DNA of 64,000 nt from contig VWZS01010165.1 of the NCBI GenBank assembly GCA_013397075.1, positions 558,001 to 622,000 of the forward strand. Direction: 5' to 3'. Below the pieces are notes generated by a model. It ran no database searches, was not told where the DNA came from, and saw only the letters and a list, made by a program, of their open reading frames with translations. Positions 39,701 to 51,900 of this stretch are shown here, piece by piece. Positions within the stretch are counted from its first letter, which is position 1. Every line of letters begins with the position of its first letter. This stretch comes from Rhabdornis inornatus. Taxonomy: Eukaryota > Chordata > Aves > Passeriformes > Rhabdornithidae. Position numbers and translations under genes: made by a program.

Positions 39701-42588
39701 CTCTAAATTAGGACAAAAGTAGGCCAACCTGGGCAATTTGGCCATGGGAGATAATCTATTTTAACCAGAAATAGGGTCTACTTCTCTCTGTTGACTTTTT
39801 ATCCCTTATTTTGTACTTCCTGTTTTCTTTTAATATGAGACTTCATGACAACCCATAACGCTTATCAAGATGCAACCTCAGCATTCCAAGAGCAGAAGAG
39901 AGTCCACCTGCTCATCTTTATGAGCAGCCCTCACCTTCCAATGAGGTCCTGGAAGCCTGTTGCTATAATAACACAGTAGCAAAAATACTGGGATCTCATA
40001 GTTTCTTCAAACTGAATATCCATTTATCTTCTTTGATTCTGACTGGGGCCAATATTTGGCATAGCTTTACTCACTACAGGATTCCAGAGCATGACCACTC
40101 TTGCCATAGCAAGATGCAGATTCTTCAAAAACAGAGGAAATTAAAAACAACCTCCAACATATTAAATATTGCTAGTAACAACAAAAAATTTTTAAAACAG
40201 GCATACAAAGAGCAAAAGATGGGTTGCTACTGAAGAAGAAAACCTTAGGGGTCTAAGAGGACGTCTGTTAAACTCTGTAGTCTTCTATAACTTCAAAAGA
40301 TGGTGGTTTTCAGTCTAAATCCTAATTTAAAACCAAGAATTTTTGAGAAGAGGATTTCTTCCTTCCTTCTCATTACAACAGAAAGACTGAAAATTTATCT
40401 CTACTTCTCATAGTAAGCACAGGCCCAGTATCTTGACTAAAAAGCCCCCCTTCAAATTTCATCATGCCTTGTCCCTCTCAGGTGACAATCCTCATTACCA
40501 GTCCTGAAGAAAAAACGACAAGTCCAATCTAGGCAGAACTTAAAGCTGAATCCAAAATGATAAACCTGCATTTCAGATTTGACATTTTCACGTTTCACGC
40601 AACACTGCTCGATTTACCCAAAGAGAGCAAACACCATTTCTGCCTGGCAGCAGCCTCAGTGGGACACCCCTGTGTGCTTTCACAGCTGTGCCAGCTGCAG
40701 TCCCACACATCCCACCTCTGCACACAGAAAGCTGCTTTAACAAAACTTGATGGACAAGACTGTTCCAGAAGTGCTACTGACACTTTTAAAAGTTCAGCCA
40801 GTACAAACCCAGAAATAGCCAGGAAAAAGGATGTTTGCCTTCACAGAATACACCATGTCCCTCACACACACTTTTCTTCTGGTAATCCTTAGGACTACAT
40901 TGGGAAAGAAAAAGAACATGCACACAAAGCAGTTCCTCAGCAAGGAAACTGGCCATGTTTTAACATGCACATTGATGAAAATGAGGAAGATACAAGTATG
41001 GTACAAGTAAGCAAACTCACATATATATCTAAAAACATTATTTAAAATACAAAATTCTAGAAAAACTGAGCATGAATTTAGCTATGTAGAATTTCTGAGT
41101 TAGGTTCAATTTCTTGCATTTAAAAATGAAAGACCAAAAGTTTCTATACAGGAATATCCTCTGAATTAATATCTCATAAAATACAGTCTTTTCTACAAAG
41201 TATTTTTTAATTTATTACTTACTTCCTTTTTTTCTAATAAAATAACGAGAAGTCCCTAAACAAATATTCACATGCACTCTAAATAAAAAAAAATTAAAAA
41301 ATAAACATCAGCCCTTCAAAATAAGGTGATTCTGTGTTTCTCCTCTTAGGCTTTTCTCATTTTAAAAAGGTAACATTTATTTTCATAACCATTTAGCAGG
41401 CAAACACTTCACTGAAGTTCTACTGTACTAGGAAAAGCTCCATCTACTATTCCCTAGTGAAAGAAAATCAATCACCTGTAAAGCACTAACAGGAGAGGCA
41501 GTGACTCTGATTGCTGACAGTCTTGTGACCAACTGCACCAGACCATCACTGGGCGAACGTGTGCAGTGGGTTCTGCTCAGCCTCTTATAAAGAAACTTCT
41601 GTGAAGAACTTTGGTGGAATTCCTCATGAGCCACTACAATTCTAACTGAACAATAAAACCACACTCAGAAACAAAGAACTCCCTTCTCATTATAGAAAAT
41701 TAATGAGAACATGCTAATTGAGTAAATTAATGAATAAAGAAGCAAGAGAGCTCCCAGTGCTTCATTTTCAATTCCTTTTATAATGGCTGTAACTCTACAA
41801 AACTTAAGTCGAGCTGAAAATGTATCTGGATTGCTTCAGACCTTTGCCAAATCTCACTATACAAATACCTGAGCTCAGAATGATGCTCATTTTAGAATAT
41901 TCACCTTCTCTTCACAGAACCAACAATCACTTTTTCCCCTCAAAACACTGATCCAGATTGCATGACAGTTAATTGTAAAAGCAACATTTAAAAAAAAAAG
42001 CCACAGGGCTGTGCTTTTGGGTTTTAAAATAAAATAAGAGCACAATATCTGCCTTTTTCTGCTCCTAGCTCCTCAAAAAATGGTGCTTTATTAGAAGATA
42101 TGGAGGAATACTGGAGGTATAGCAGCAAGCTGGCAGAGCCCCAGTGCTGCCTCGTGTTAGTGACCACACACAACTCCCAGTGCCTTCAGGAGCCTGTGCC
42201 CAAGGGGGAGACTTAAATTAAATAACTTTCATTTTAAACAAAGACCAGGATGGAGAACCTCAAGCATCTACATTAAATTTTAATAACATGTTTGAGAATG
42301 GAGTTTTTATTCTTAAAAATATTCACAACTAGCATGTCTCTCCTGACAAAATAAGAAGTGTCCTCAACTTCCAAAGAAATAAGTGGAAACTGGAGGTACT
42401 TCACAACAGTTATTAAAAAGGACTGAAAATTCTGGATTATACCTGTAGAATTTAACTTACCTTAACTGTGGCTATAAAAGGTATGCAAATTAAAAGTTTT
42501 TTAACACTTGAAAGAGTTGATCAGAAAACTTAGATAAAAGATAGACAGGCATACTATCAGACTGACTACGTCCTTACCTCTGTTGTTA

Positions 42589-42626
42589 AAAAATGTGCAA
42601 TTTCATCAAAAATGTGCAATTTCATC
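42589..42626. repeat. Perfect 19-bp tandem duplication
   Basis: AAAAATGTGCAATTTCATC occurs twice with no gap (42589-42607 and 42608-42626). It looks like a recent replication-slippage duplication in HECW2 intron 2. Confidence 0.95.
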
Positions 42627-44583
42627 ATTCAGAACGATGAAACCACAAGGTTTAAAGGAAAGACTTCTCAGACCTATTTTAAATCAGTAACAAAACTCAC
42701 ACCACCACTCATGGATTCCAAGTGGCAATGGAGACAAAAGCTTCTGGACCTTCCACCATTTAACAAGAAAGCATTCACACACACTGGTATTACATGGTAG
42801 TATAATGGGGGGTTTAGGGCCAAGAAGGCATAAATTTGGCTGTTCCTTATAGGATTCTTATCTTGTGGTAACTTAATATTGTTTCATACTTTAAAGACTC
42901 AACAGACTGAACGTAGAAATAGTTTTAATCATGAAAAAAAGATAAAAATCTCTTTCAGCCTAGAGTAATAACCAATAAGAATTTTACCGAGCTGCCGTGT
43001 TTTAGCTTATTGAATATCAATCCTGAAGTGCTGTGAACCATTAAAAAAAACCAACAGGAAAGATTGTTATACCTTTATGCAGATGAAGTTCTGGATGTAC
43101 TTAAATTAGAATTTTTCAGCTCATTTAGCAGTCTGTGCATTTTACAGCACAGATCACTTCAGCTGCTAATACTGTTGGGAAGATCCATTCCTGTTTATTA
43201 TGGAGACACTTCATTTAGCTGGCTTAAAGGTAAGTGCATATCAACTGCTTATTCTAGGAGAGACTGCAGCTTATGGAGCAACTCCAATAGAGCTTTTACA
43301 GCCAGGTATGCACTGGAATAGCACAAGTTAAAAACGTCCACTTTGTGGAACTACGGTAATGTTGGAAAAAAATCTCAGACCAAAGAAAAAAAAAAAGAGA
43401 ACCAGAAACAGCATCTACACAGAATGTAACATTAAGTGATGCAAAGATGGAACATCTTGGGAAAAGGTGGCACAGCAAGTATCTCTCAAAAATCCTAGTG
43501 AGGCCAGTTTCACTGCACTATACTTAGTCCCAGCACAGACATAACTTCAGTGGTCAGAACTGTCTCCATCAGTTTCTGCTATAGCTGCTTCTGGTCAGTT
43601 TGAACCGATAATTCTCTCTACGTGAGTAATTAGGTCCAGAGAAGCGGCACAATTTTGGAACAAAGGAACCCATCAGTCCCACTTAGTGAGCACTGGTTAA
43701 ACTCAGCGCCCTGGTTAAATTTAGTGAAGTGATTCCTGAGAAGGTGACTAAACCCCATGTGCTGCTCCAGGTACTGGCTCTGCTCCCTTTCTAGCAGGGA
43801 TATAAAGGCTGTACTTTGGACAGTTCCACACCACACATGCAGCAGGGACATCTGCATCCTTGATTACACACAACACAGAGGAAAATCAGAACCCAGATAG
43901 GTTACAGATGCTCTCAGCACCAACTGACCTACTGATCCACCCCTTTGGAGTCATATTTTTTGCTAATGCATACACAACCCACAGACCCTTACATGCCAGC
44001 CTCGAGCCCTTTCCAGCTCCTCCTATGAAACAGCCTGAACAGCACAAAGAAACCCGCACAGAAGAATTTTTGGAGAGAATTTCCTACTACACAAATTCCT
44101 CGTAAACAGAAATTTTCGCTCCTTCAGAACTGATGCTATTTCAGTTCTACAAAATCAAAGACTTATACAAATGTTAATGTTGCTTTTCACAAACAATAAG
44201 AGATTACTTGTCCAAGATAATGTATAAGCACTGGACTGTAAGCACATCAAGTTACGTGATGAGTATGGTACTTCAAATTTTCCAGTCTAAGCCAGCCACC
44301 AGCAAAGGCAGAAACAGGAAACTGTGCGCATATTTGTTGTTCATAAATAATGCATTTTATCTTCATTGTGGAACCAGATCTACATTAATTAGAATTATGT
44401 TTTTACACAGCTCACTGCATGGAGAAAAGCAAAGAGGAATCCACAGCAACTTCCTGCAGTCTTACCTCAGCTTTATCTGTAGATTAATTCTGTAGCATGC
44501 CAGAACACATACCAGAAAAGAAAATATGAAGCGGCAAAATAGCAAGAAACACACAGAAATACCACAACACAATTCTGACTTAC

Positions 44584-44875
44584 CTATATGATAAAGTCCT
44601 ATCCAGTCAGTTGGATCTACTTCTTCCTTAATATCCCAGAAAATGATGAGGTTCTGAGACTGTCCCAAGGTATATTCATACATGCTGGCTGTCAAACTAG
44701 ACCTGCTATCCGAGGTCACTAAATCAGTGTCACTGTTGGCACGCTGCAAGTTCATGTTCTCAGGCATGGTGCCCTGAGAGGCCAGGCTCTGCAGGTTCTC
44801 GGGGCTCAGCGTGTACCGGAGCTGCGGGTTGCGACGGCGCACGAAGAGCAGGTGCTCTCGGGCTGAGCTGGCCAT
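44584..44875 (-). CDS. HECW2: HECW2 coding exon 2 (start codon exon), residues 1-97 plus first base of codon 98
   Basis: This exon encodes the N-terminus of HECW2 (NEDL2), a cytoplasmic HECT-family E3 ubiquitin ligase. Published work links HECW2 to p73 stabilisation, mitotic exit and neuronal development. The protein starts MASSAREHLLFVRRRNPQ and contains SDTDLVTSDSRSSLTASMYEY and FWDIKEEVDPTDWIGLYHI, nearly identical to what I recall of mammalian HECW2. The paralogue HECW1 has a different N-terminal leader, which excludes it. The ATG at 44875 has G at -3 and G at +4, a strong context. An in-frame TGA lies 24 nt upstream with no intervening ATG, so this is the start. The exon ends ATAG|gtaagt at 44584, phase 1. 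The frame stays open past the donor only as intron read-through (GKSELCC...), which is not part of the protein. Confidence 0.96.
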
Positions 44876-44924
44876 CTCTTCTCCACTTCTGTCAACTCAC
44901 GTAAAAAAGTTGTTGTTCAGAGAT
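44876..44924 (-). other. HECW2: HECW2 5' UTR part of exon 2
   Basis: Forty-nine untranslated bases lie between the start codon and a good 3' splice site on the minus strand. The acceptor is a pyrimidine-rich tract followed by gtcatag, then ATCTCTGAAC from 44924. The segment has no ATG and contains an in-frame TGA. The acceptor implies at least one further non-coding 5' exon to the right. That exon was not identified with confidence. The exon boundary is read from splice consensus, not from transcript data. Confidence 0.75.
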
Positions 44925-45467
44925 CTATGACAAAGAAGGAAAAAAGAAAGTGTTAAGTGAGACAGGAGATGACTCAGTCAGTTATTAAATGGCGAAGTAT
45001 TAGTGCAAAAATGTTCCCACAGAAGCCTGAAACAGACTGAGTACAATCTTTTTCTTCATTGCTCTACCACTGCAAAGAACTGAGTGTCTGTACATTAAAA
45101 AAACTCCATGATTCACTTACAATAAAATTCAGAGTTAGCCATACACCACAAAGTAACATTTATAAGCCAGAAAACAGCAGAAAGCAAATCGTCCAAGACA
45201 ATCTATGAAGCAAGAACAGCCACAGTAACAAAGCTAATTTAAGGCTGGCCTTAAGAGTGAAGTAACCTTAAGAGCAAAGACATAATGAATTCATCTTCTA
45301 CCATAAAAATCACAGAAATCACAGCAATACATGATGTTTATGGTAGTTTCAACAATACACTCTATGCACTATTCGATCAGCATGAGTTAAGTATTGAAGA
45401 GAACAGTAAGATTTAACATATTTCAGTAGAAATATCGTATCCCAGATTTATGATACAATAAAATCAT

Positions 45468-45491
45468 CTTGTAAGGATTTCATCTTACAAG
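45468..45491. other. 8-bp inverted repeat, 8-nt loop
   Basis: CTTGTAAG and CTTACAAG flank GATTTCAT, about 550 bp upstream of HECW2 exon 2. It could fold as a small hairpin. No terminator-like role is expected in a vertebrate intron. Confidence 0.6.
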
Positions 45492-46017
45492 GTACAAAGC
45501 AAAGCTTCTGAGGTCCTCTATACCATACAAAAACATGTCAAACCATTGAGGTACTTTAGACTACAGATACATATCCAATTAATCCATTCATCTGTGCAGT
45601 CAAATTTTTTGTTGTCCTTCACCATCCATTAGAAAACAGAGGCCTTAAAAACTCTTCAGCGAAGGAGTTGTCATTGACTGTTTTCCTCCAGCCCTGAGCA
45701 GACACTTCCCTGAAGTGTCTTCCCTGAAAGGGCCATGTCAATATCATCACAACATACATTCAGAATCAGAACTTGCATTTCATTGTCCATAGCTTGTATA
45801 TTATTGTCATTTGAAAATAAGCCCTTACATTACTCACAGCTTACAGTAAGTCATAACTGATCTTCAATTTTCTTTTCAATAACATTTCAGTGTATGAACT
45901 CTTCAAGCACACCAAAAATTTTTCTGCTGTTTTTCAGCTTTTATTAAATGAGAGATGTTTTGAAACACTAAGAACTAACAAAGGGGAAAAATAAAGTTCA
46001 GCTTATCCAATTGTGTG

Positions 46018-46034
46018 CAGTGTATCATACACTG
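46018..46034. other. 17-nt near-perfect palindrome
   Basis: CAGTGTAT and ATACACTG are separated by a single C. The symmetry suggests a possible dimer-binding site or chance. Confidence 0.55.
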
Positions 46035-47285
46035 TATGTGATTCAGCATCAAATAATGCAGAAAAGGAAGAAAACAAAAATTCAGTTTGATAATTCTACA
46101 TATACAGAAGTGACATAGAGATGACCATGCTTACTTCACAAAGTACATGACACAGTCTTTCCTGACATGAGGACTATTTTGGCTGCATACACATTTTATT
46201 TCTGGTGCAGGATGTCAGCAGGGTACACTACCCCTGCCATGTTCTTGCACACTCTGCCTCTGACATTGGGGTCAATGACAAAAGGGAAACTTTGGTAAAA
46301 AGGGCCTTTTTAAATAGTCAGGGAAGTTAACATCTTGTTTCTCTATGCAAAGTTTTACTCACTAGATTTGAAAATCCCAGCGTGCTTTGAGACCAGAAAG
46401 GTTGGTAAGAAACAGCCACAAGCTTTTCTAGAAGCCAGTGAAACACACAGGGATCAGCCCTGTGACGTGAGTGACAGCACACACTACATTCAAGCGTTGA
46501 ATGTCACACTGACAGAGTTCTACCCCTGAGTCAGGAGGTCCCAATTTGCTCCTGAGGCTGCCCACCACCACAAGCAGCTCGTGCTCCTGCCAGGGAACCC
46601 CAGCCCTCAGTGCAGGGAGATCAGGCAGTATTAATTAACAGACTGACAGAGCGCTATTAAGTTCATTTTCTTCTGAGCCACAGCCACAGATTTATGTATT
46701 TTTGAACTATTGTATGTGGTGGTTTTATGGCAGTAAAATCACTGCAAAATAAGCGTCGTGAAGGCAGACTACAGGTTAAAGACAAAGTTTTAATAGGAGG
46801 GATGAAGAAATTTCCTTCATCTGCAGAGCCTTACGCCATACCCAGTGCAGCACTGGCATTTGTTGGAACATATTGAAAATTTATATGTGGCAGATGGACA
46901 AACTCATCTATGGTTAAAGACATATGAGAACTAACTTGTACTAGCCAGGACTATGCCACAGCTTGAGAGATGAAAATAGCATGAGAAAAACATTAACTCC
47001 TTTGCAACAGTTCCATTTTCCAAAGTCCTAATGGCTATCACTCTGGTGAAATACATCAGCTTCTGAAAGTAAAGTAAACCACAAATCTAAACACTGGGTA
47101 ACTTGTTTGATCCTATTCATAATTCCAAGTGTGATCCAAACCACATAAAGCAACTGAAATCAATTGCAACCAACGAGTTAAACTCCTAAGTAAATGAGCT
47201 CCTATTGAGGGTTTAAAAAAACCTCCAGAAATTCAGGACTCATAAGCTTTTACAGTATCTCCAAAATCATAAAAAGAGGTTATAA

Positions 47286-47308
47286 AGGGGCCCTCAAGGG
47301 GGCCCTCA
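47286..47308. repeat. Short GGGGCCCTCA duplication
   Basis: AGGGGCCCTCA is followed directly by AGGGGGCCCTCA. Both carry the GGGCCC palindrome and stand out in AT-rich flanks. Confidence 0.85.
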
Positions 47309-48335
47309 TGTCAGAGAGTACACTGCTATGTAGTATCTCACAGTGAGATTAATTAAGGATATTTGACACTCATATTGTAAAAGGGGAAAATATGATTGCC
47401 ATAAAACCCAAGCCATAAGAAGTGACAGAAGAGCAAAAAAGAGCCACCACTTCAATTATCTGCAACCCAGAAAAGAGATTAGAACCTTACACAGTGCCTT
47501 CCTGCCTACAAAAGAAATTAGTTCATTGGGTTAACAATTCCTGATGTCTGTCACTAGTAACCATAACTAACAGAACATTAACACATACATCTTACCGCAG
47601 ACTCAAAATAAGAATTATCCTCCCACTTTCAGTTCCTGCTAAGTGCCACTGAAACAGCATTTGCTCCCAGACTGTGCAGTGAAGACAATGCCCAGGATTA
47701 GCTGTGTGCACCTGCCCTGCCAGGAAGGCTCAGCTCATCAGGCTGAACGTGACCAGAGCAGTGATATCAGTGAGTATCACACCAAGCTGGCCAGGCATAT
47801 TGTTTCATGAAGGCAAACTGAAATGTTCAACCTGAATTAAAAGCATAAGGAAATACAGGCATTCAGGAAATCAGCAGATACTAACTTTAGCAAACTATTT
47901 CAGCTGAAAAGCGAAACCTGTATCAAAGCTGCTTATTCATATCACAGCATTTTCTTCAGTACTTGACAAGAAGCTTAGAGAGAACTGGAACTGATTTCCT
48001 CTTAATCTCTAAGTGGCCTAAGTTCAGGATTATTTCTATCTAAAGATACTCCCCAATTACTAATCACAGAGGGACAAGAACTGGGAAATAGTTCCACTTA
48101 ATACACAAAATACAGATACGAAAAATCCTCTTGCCCAACCTTCTTCACTGAATGAGACTAAAAAGAAACGTCAGACCATTTAAAAAAATACATGAATGGA
48201 AGTCCAAGAGTTCCAGCACAGGAATAACCAAAAAAAATCCTGCCCAAAACAAGCCAGAGTTCACATGCTGCCCTGTTTATCTTACTCCTAGCAGTGATTC
48301 ATTGCTCGTTTATGTGGTGCTCTTTGATGTGGCTG

Positions 48336-48578
48336 ACGGGGGCTGCTCCCGGCCGCTTCCCACAGCACTGAGAGCAGACGAGCTCCGCAGCAGGGCGGGC
48401 CCCGAGCACGGCGGGCCCGGACCCGGCGGGCACGGCCTGTGCTCCAAGCGGGGATCCTGGTGCGAGTGGGGACATAGGGGCTCATTAACCCTCGGCACCC
48501 TCGGGCACGGCCCTGCAGGCCCGCGGAGGAGCCCGGGGCACTGCACGGCGAGCGAGGCTCGCTGCCCTTGGCCGGCTC
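48336..48578. promoter_or_regulatory. CpG-dense block, candidate CpG island / alternative promoter
   Basis: By hand count there are about 26 CpG dinucleotides in roughly 245 bp, with GC clearly above 65%. The surrounding window is AT-rich and nearly CpG-free. Such islands in vertebrates usually mark promoters that are unmethylated in the germ line. It lies 3.4 kb upstream of HECW2 exon 2 on the same strand, so a first exon here spliced to 44924 is plausible. A possible donor, GGA|gtaaga, sits at 48286/48285 on the minus strand but is not a strong consensus. No TATA box was recognised. It could instead be a GC-rich relic of a repeat. Confidence 0.5.
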
Positions 48579-48627
48579 TGTGTGACACAGGGGCTGGAGA
48601 AACCGTTCTAAACAAATGTCCCCCACT

Positions 48628-48975
48628 CACGGCATCACTGAATCGCCTAGGTGGAAAAAGACCTTCACCAGCATCCAGCCCAACCATTAACCTAACACAG
48701 GTTCATCTCTGTCAGTGTCTGACAACTCCTTTGCTGAAGAAATTTTCCCTAATACTCAATGTAAATCTCCCAAGGGGCAGCTTGATGCCGTTTCCTCTGG
48801 TCCTTTTGCCTGTTACCTGGGAGAACAGACCAGCACCCAACTACTTGCAGGGAGTTGTGGAGGATGCCCCTGAGCCTCTTTTTCTCCAGGCTAAACACCC
48901 CCAGCTAGCTCAGCCGCTGCTCGCAGGACCTTCACCAGCTCCCTTGTTCTCCTTTGGACACATTCAGATAATCTC
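48628..48975 (-). mobile_element. CR1 retrotransposon fragment, 3' end
   Basis: On the minus strand this reads through CR1 landmarks: gaatgtgtccaaaggagaac, gtgtttagcctggagaaaaa, aggctcaggggcatcctcca, aaaatttcttcagcaaagga, gttgggctggatgctggtga, and a terminus like gattcagtgatgcc at 48628. It has the same orientation as HECW2. Its 3' end abuts the CpG-dense block to its left, separated by about 50 bp. The inverse-strand translation of this copy makes up the second half of a spurious 281-codon frame. Confidence 0.88.
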
Positions 48976-51900
48976 TCAAATGCCTCTCCCATGCTGAGAT
49001 AAGCAATCCCCATAATTATACAGGCTGAAGAACACATTAAGAATACAAAGAACAGAAAACATGCTGGTTTTCCAATTACACACTGTGTGACACTGCTTTG
49101 TTCAGTAAAAAGATTTATAAATGCTACAATATAAGGTTCAAACTGACCATCTGTCTGAGCTCAAAGTGTCTGAGAAAATGCTTCTTGAATAAATTTAGAA
49201 TTTGGAGATCCTTCTCTGCACAGAACTCAGAAATATCATACTTTCTGGGATAAGGTACATCCCTAGTCCCTATACTGCCCTCAAAGCTGCTAGAAACTCT
49301 GGCAAAAGCAGAATAGTCAGAATTCCCTGTAAATTCAGCTGCAAAACCTGCATATGCAGCTGGGTGATGTTTAACCATGATTCACTCATATGCTTCACCA
49401 CTCTGCAGTTACCCTGCTTCAGCACTAGAGAACTTTTCTCCAGCGCTTTTCTTCTCTAGAGGTGCAGAGCACCTCTGCCAGCAGGACAGATGGGCCCCTC
49501 CCAGTAAAACTCACCAGCTACTTACTCAGCGTGATCATCAGGAGCTGATTTGGCCTGAGACAAAGGGATTAACTGGATAGCTCTTTAACTAAATAGCTTC
49601 CTCTCAGGCCTGTATTCTACTATGTCACATAGCAGATTTGGTCTATGAAAAATAAAAATAAAACAAAACAAAAACACTCACAACAAAATCATAAAATCAG
49701 ATAAAGCTGACATGAGGCATCCTTTTCTCTGCAGACCAAAATGAGAGAAAAGCTTCATCTTTCTGCCCAGATGTCCTTTTCTTGTTATTCCTGCTGGAAT
49801 ATTTCCAAGAACTTCTACTCATCAAGTTTTCTGCACTCCACATAATGGAATTTCTCTCAGAAGGTATTTCACTGATTAGTAGGACTTTTCTCCATTAGCT
49901 AGCATTCTGTCAGATCCAAGTTAAGCTAACACATTTGGATCGTTCCTATTCAATCACCAAGATTAAGATGAATATAAAAGCTGTCACAGTATTCAAGAGC
50001 CAAGAAAAATCAGTTCTTTGGGATCTCTATTTTCCTCCACTGATAACAAGGAGAGGGTAGTAAAGCCTTTTCACTTACATGACCATGGCCATATCCTAAG
50101 TCTTTAGGATGATTTAGTTCTTTAATTAACTTGTATCGCATAGGGGAAATTTAATTTTATTCCAGTAGATCATGAAATTCAATATTTCAAAAAGAAAACT
50201 ACCATCATATTACGTAACTGCACAGTTCTGAGCATCAACAGCAGGCAGAAAATGAGATCCTTCAGCTAAAATATAGTCCTTGCTCATTGGTACTGCTACC
50301 TAGAATGCCTGAGTGCTCATTAAGTCTGCATGTTTTAAGTAATTATTTATGCAGGTAGGTGATATAAGGTGATGTAAGTCCAGGGATGGCTATCTTGGAG
50401 GCAAAACGTGATCATTCCAAACCAGACAATCTGTGATGAAAATCAAAAGAGAGATGTCATAAACTGGAAAAATCAAATCATTGCACTTCTGACACCATTT
50501 TTCTTTTTAATTACAAGGATAATCAGGATATATCAGAAAGATTAAAAGTCTCTCTTTCTTCACACCAGTTCTTATATTTTACACATTTGACAGCAAATTT
50601 GTATTCACTGTTTTTCCCTGAACAGCCAGTTCTGGATATTACTTTTATTTGGGGAGTTTTGAAAGATATTAAAAATTATTGGTAGCTACAGTCACAGCTG
50701 GCGCAGGACTTAGATACAGCTGAAATACTTAAATGTTCTTTAATATCTCTCATTTTAAATGGAATAAAATTAAAAGTTCCTTTAATTCGCCTTGAAATTA
50801 TTTGGATAATAACTATCTTGAAATATAAATTGTTCTTTCCGGAAGCACAGAGACAGGTTAAATTCAGAAAAATTATTTCTCTACTGATCTGCTTACTTCC
50901 TTCTTCAACAAAGCCCCCCAGACTTTCATAATAGGACAATTACTGGATCCTCTTAGAAGAGGCTTAGCCTGAAGCAACGATGATGAAAGAACTTAATAAA
51001 TTTCCCAGGTTCCAGAAAGAAACCTATATGTGCACAATCTTTTAACCAGATTTCCTTTTTAATCAAGAAAATTGCCAAGAAGGTCAACTTAAGCATCTTG
51101 AAAGACACAGCAGTTTGTAAGTCTTCTCCCAAGAGAGATGTTTTGACTTTTCCATTCAACGTATCCCCATAGGAATGCCAGACTAAATGACGTGCGTGAC
51201 ACTGTGCTGGCTGTACCAGGTAGCTGGCCTCCTTAAGGGAAGAGGCAGAGGTCCTCCAAAAACGTCCTCCATTCAGAGAACCAAAACCATTCTCTCTCTT
51301 GATCTGTGGAGGAAGCTGCAGTTACTCAAGACTGAGCAGAAGAGAACAGAATTTTACTGGGATGTCCTTTTGCCTTGTTGCCCTGCTCTGAGCCGTGCGG
51401 GGAGTAAACTGTCCTGAGAAAACTCTGCCTTAGTCTGCTAACTCATCCTCTGAACTCACTTCTGGGAAACCACTATTAGCAACTTCTGGAAACTGGACTC
51501 TGATGTTTTAAGGTAAAGCTAAAAATTACTGCACTGTAATTTGACAAGGATGTTGCTGTTCAGGAGAGGGAGGAAAAAAGGAAAGAACATGCACATGCAT
51601 CTCCAGTCTGCTTTGGACTCAAACCTGGTGACTCAGCTCAGATGTTAAACATCAGCTCAGATTACAAAACCACCATATAATTTAGACTGGCTGAAAATCT
51701 ACCCTAAGGGAAAAAAACATATAGTTTAGCATAAACATATACTTTAAGAAAACACTCCATTCATTATTTGGCCAGAGAATGGCTCAGCTAATTCAGAGTG
51801 TAAGAGAATATCTATTTTCAATAGACTTTTGTACAGTTCATTTGTAAAATGAGTCCTATACACTCTTGAATCTACCTGGAAACAAATGTCACTCTCATAT

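Larger units (their letters stand above)
17885..44583 (-). other. HECW2: HECW2 intron 2 (26,699 bp)
   Basis: This is the longest intron in the window, bounded by gtaagt at 44583 and a long pyrimidine tract plus ttcag at 17885. It holds a CA microsatellite near 20.84 kb, perfect palindromes at 22338 and 36772, a 319-bp inverted-repeat-bounded block at 35662-35980, a 19-bp tandem duplication at 42589 and a 226-codon open frame on the plus strand at 32246-32926. No recognisable protein family, tRNA or retroviral sequence was found. The 23.6-24.5 kb and 37.0-37.6 kb parts are somewhat GC-richer than the rest without an identified cause. Confidence 0.85.

Noticed and set aside
44462..44583. Extension of the HECW2 start-exon frame beyond Ile-97 (GKSELCCGISVCF...)
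   Set aside because: The gtaagt donor at 44583 and a perfectly in-frame continuation at exon 3 show this is intron read-through.
45305..45330. AATCACAGAAATCACAG resembling the antisense CR1 terminus
   Set aside because: The adjacent sequence does not continue into CR1, so this is a short coincidental repeat.
48152..48997. 281-codon open frame on the plus strand, the longest in the window
   Set aside because: It runs through the CpG-dense block (few stops in GC-rich DNA) and then antisense through a CR1 fragment, so it is a composite of non-coding sequence.
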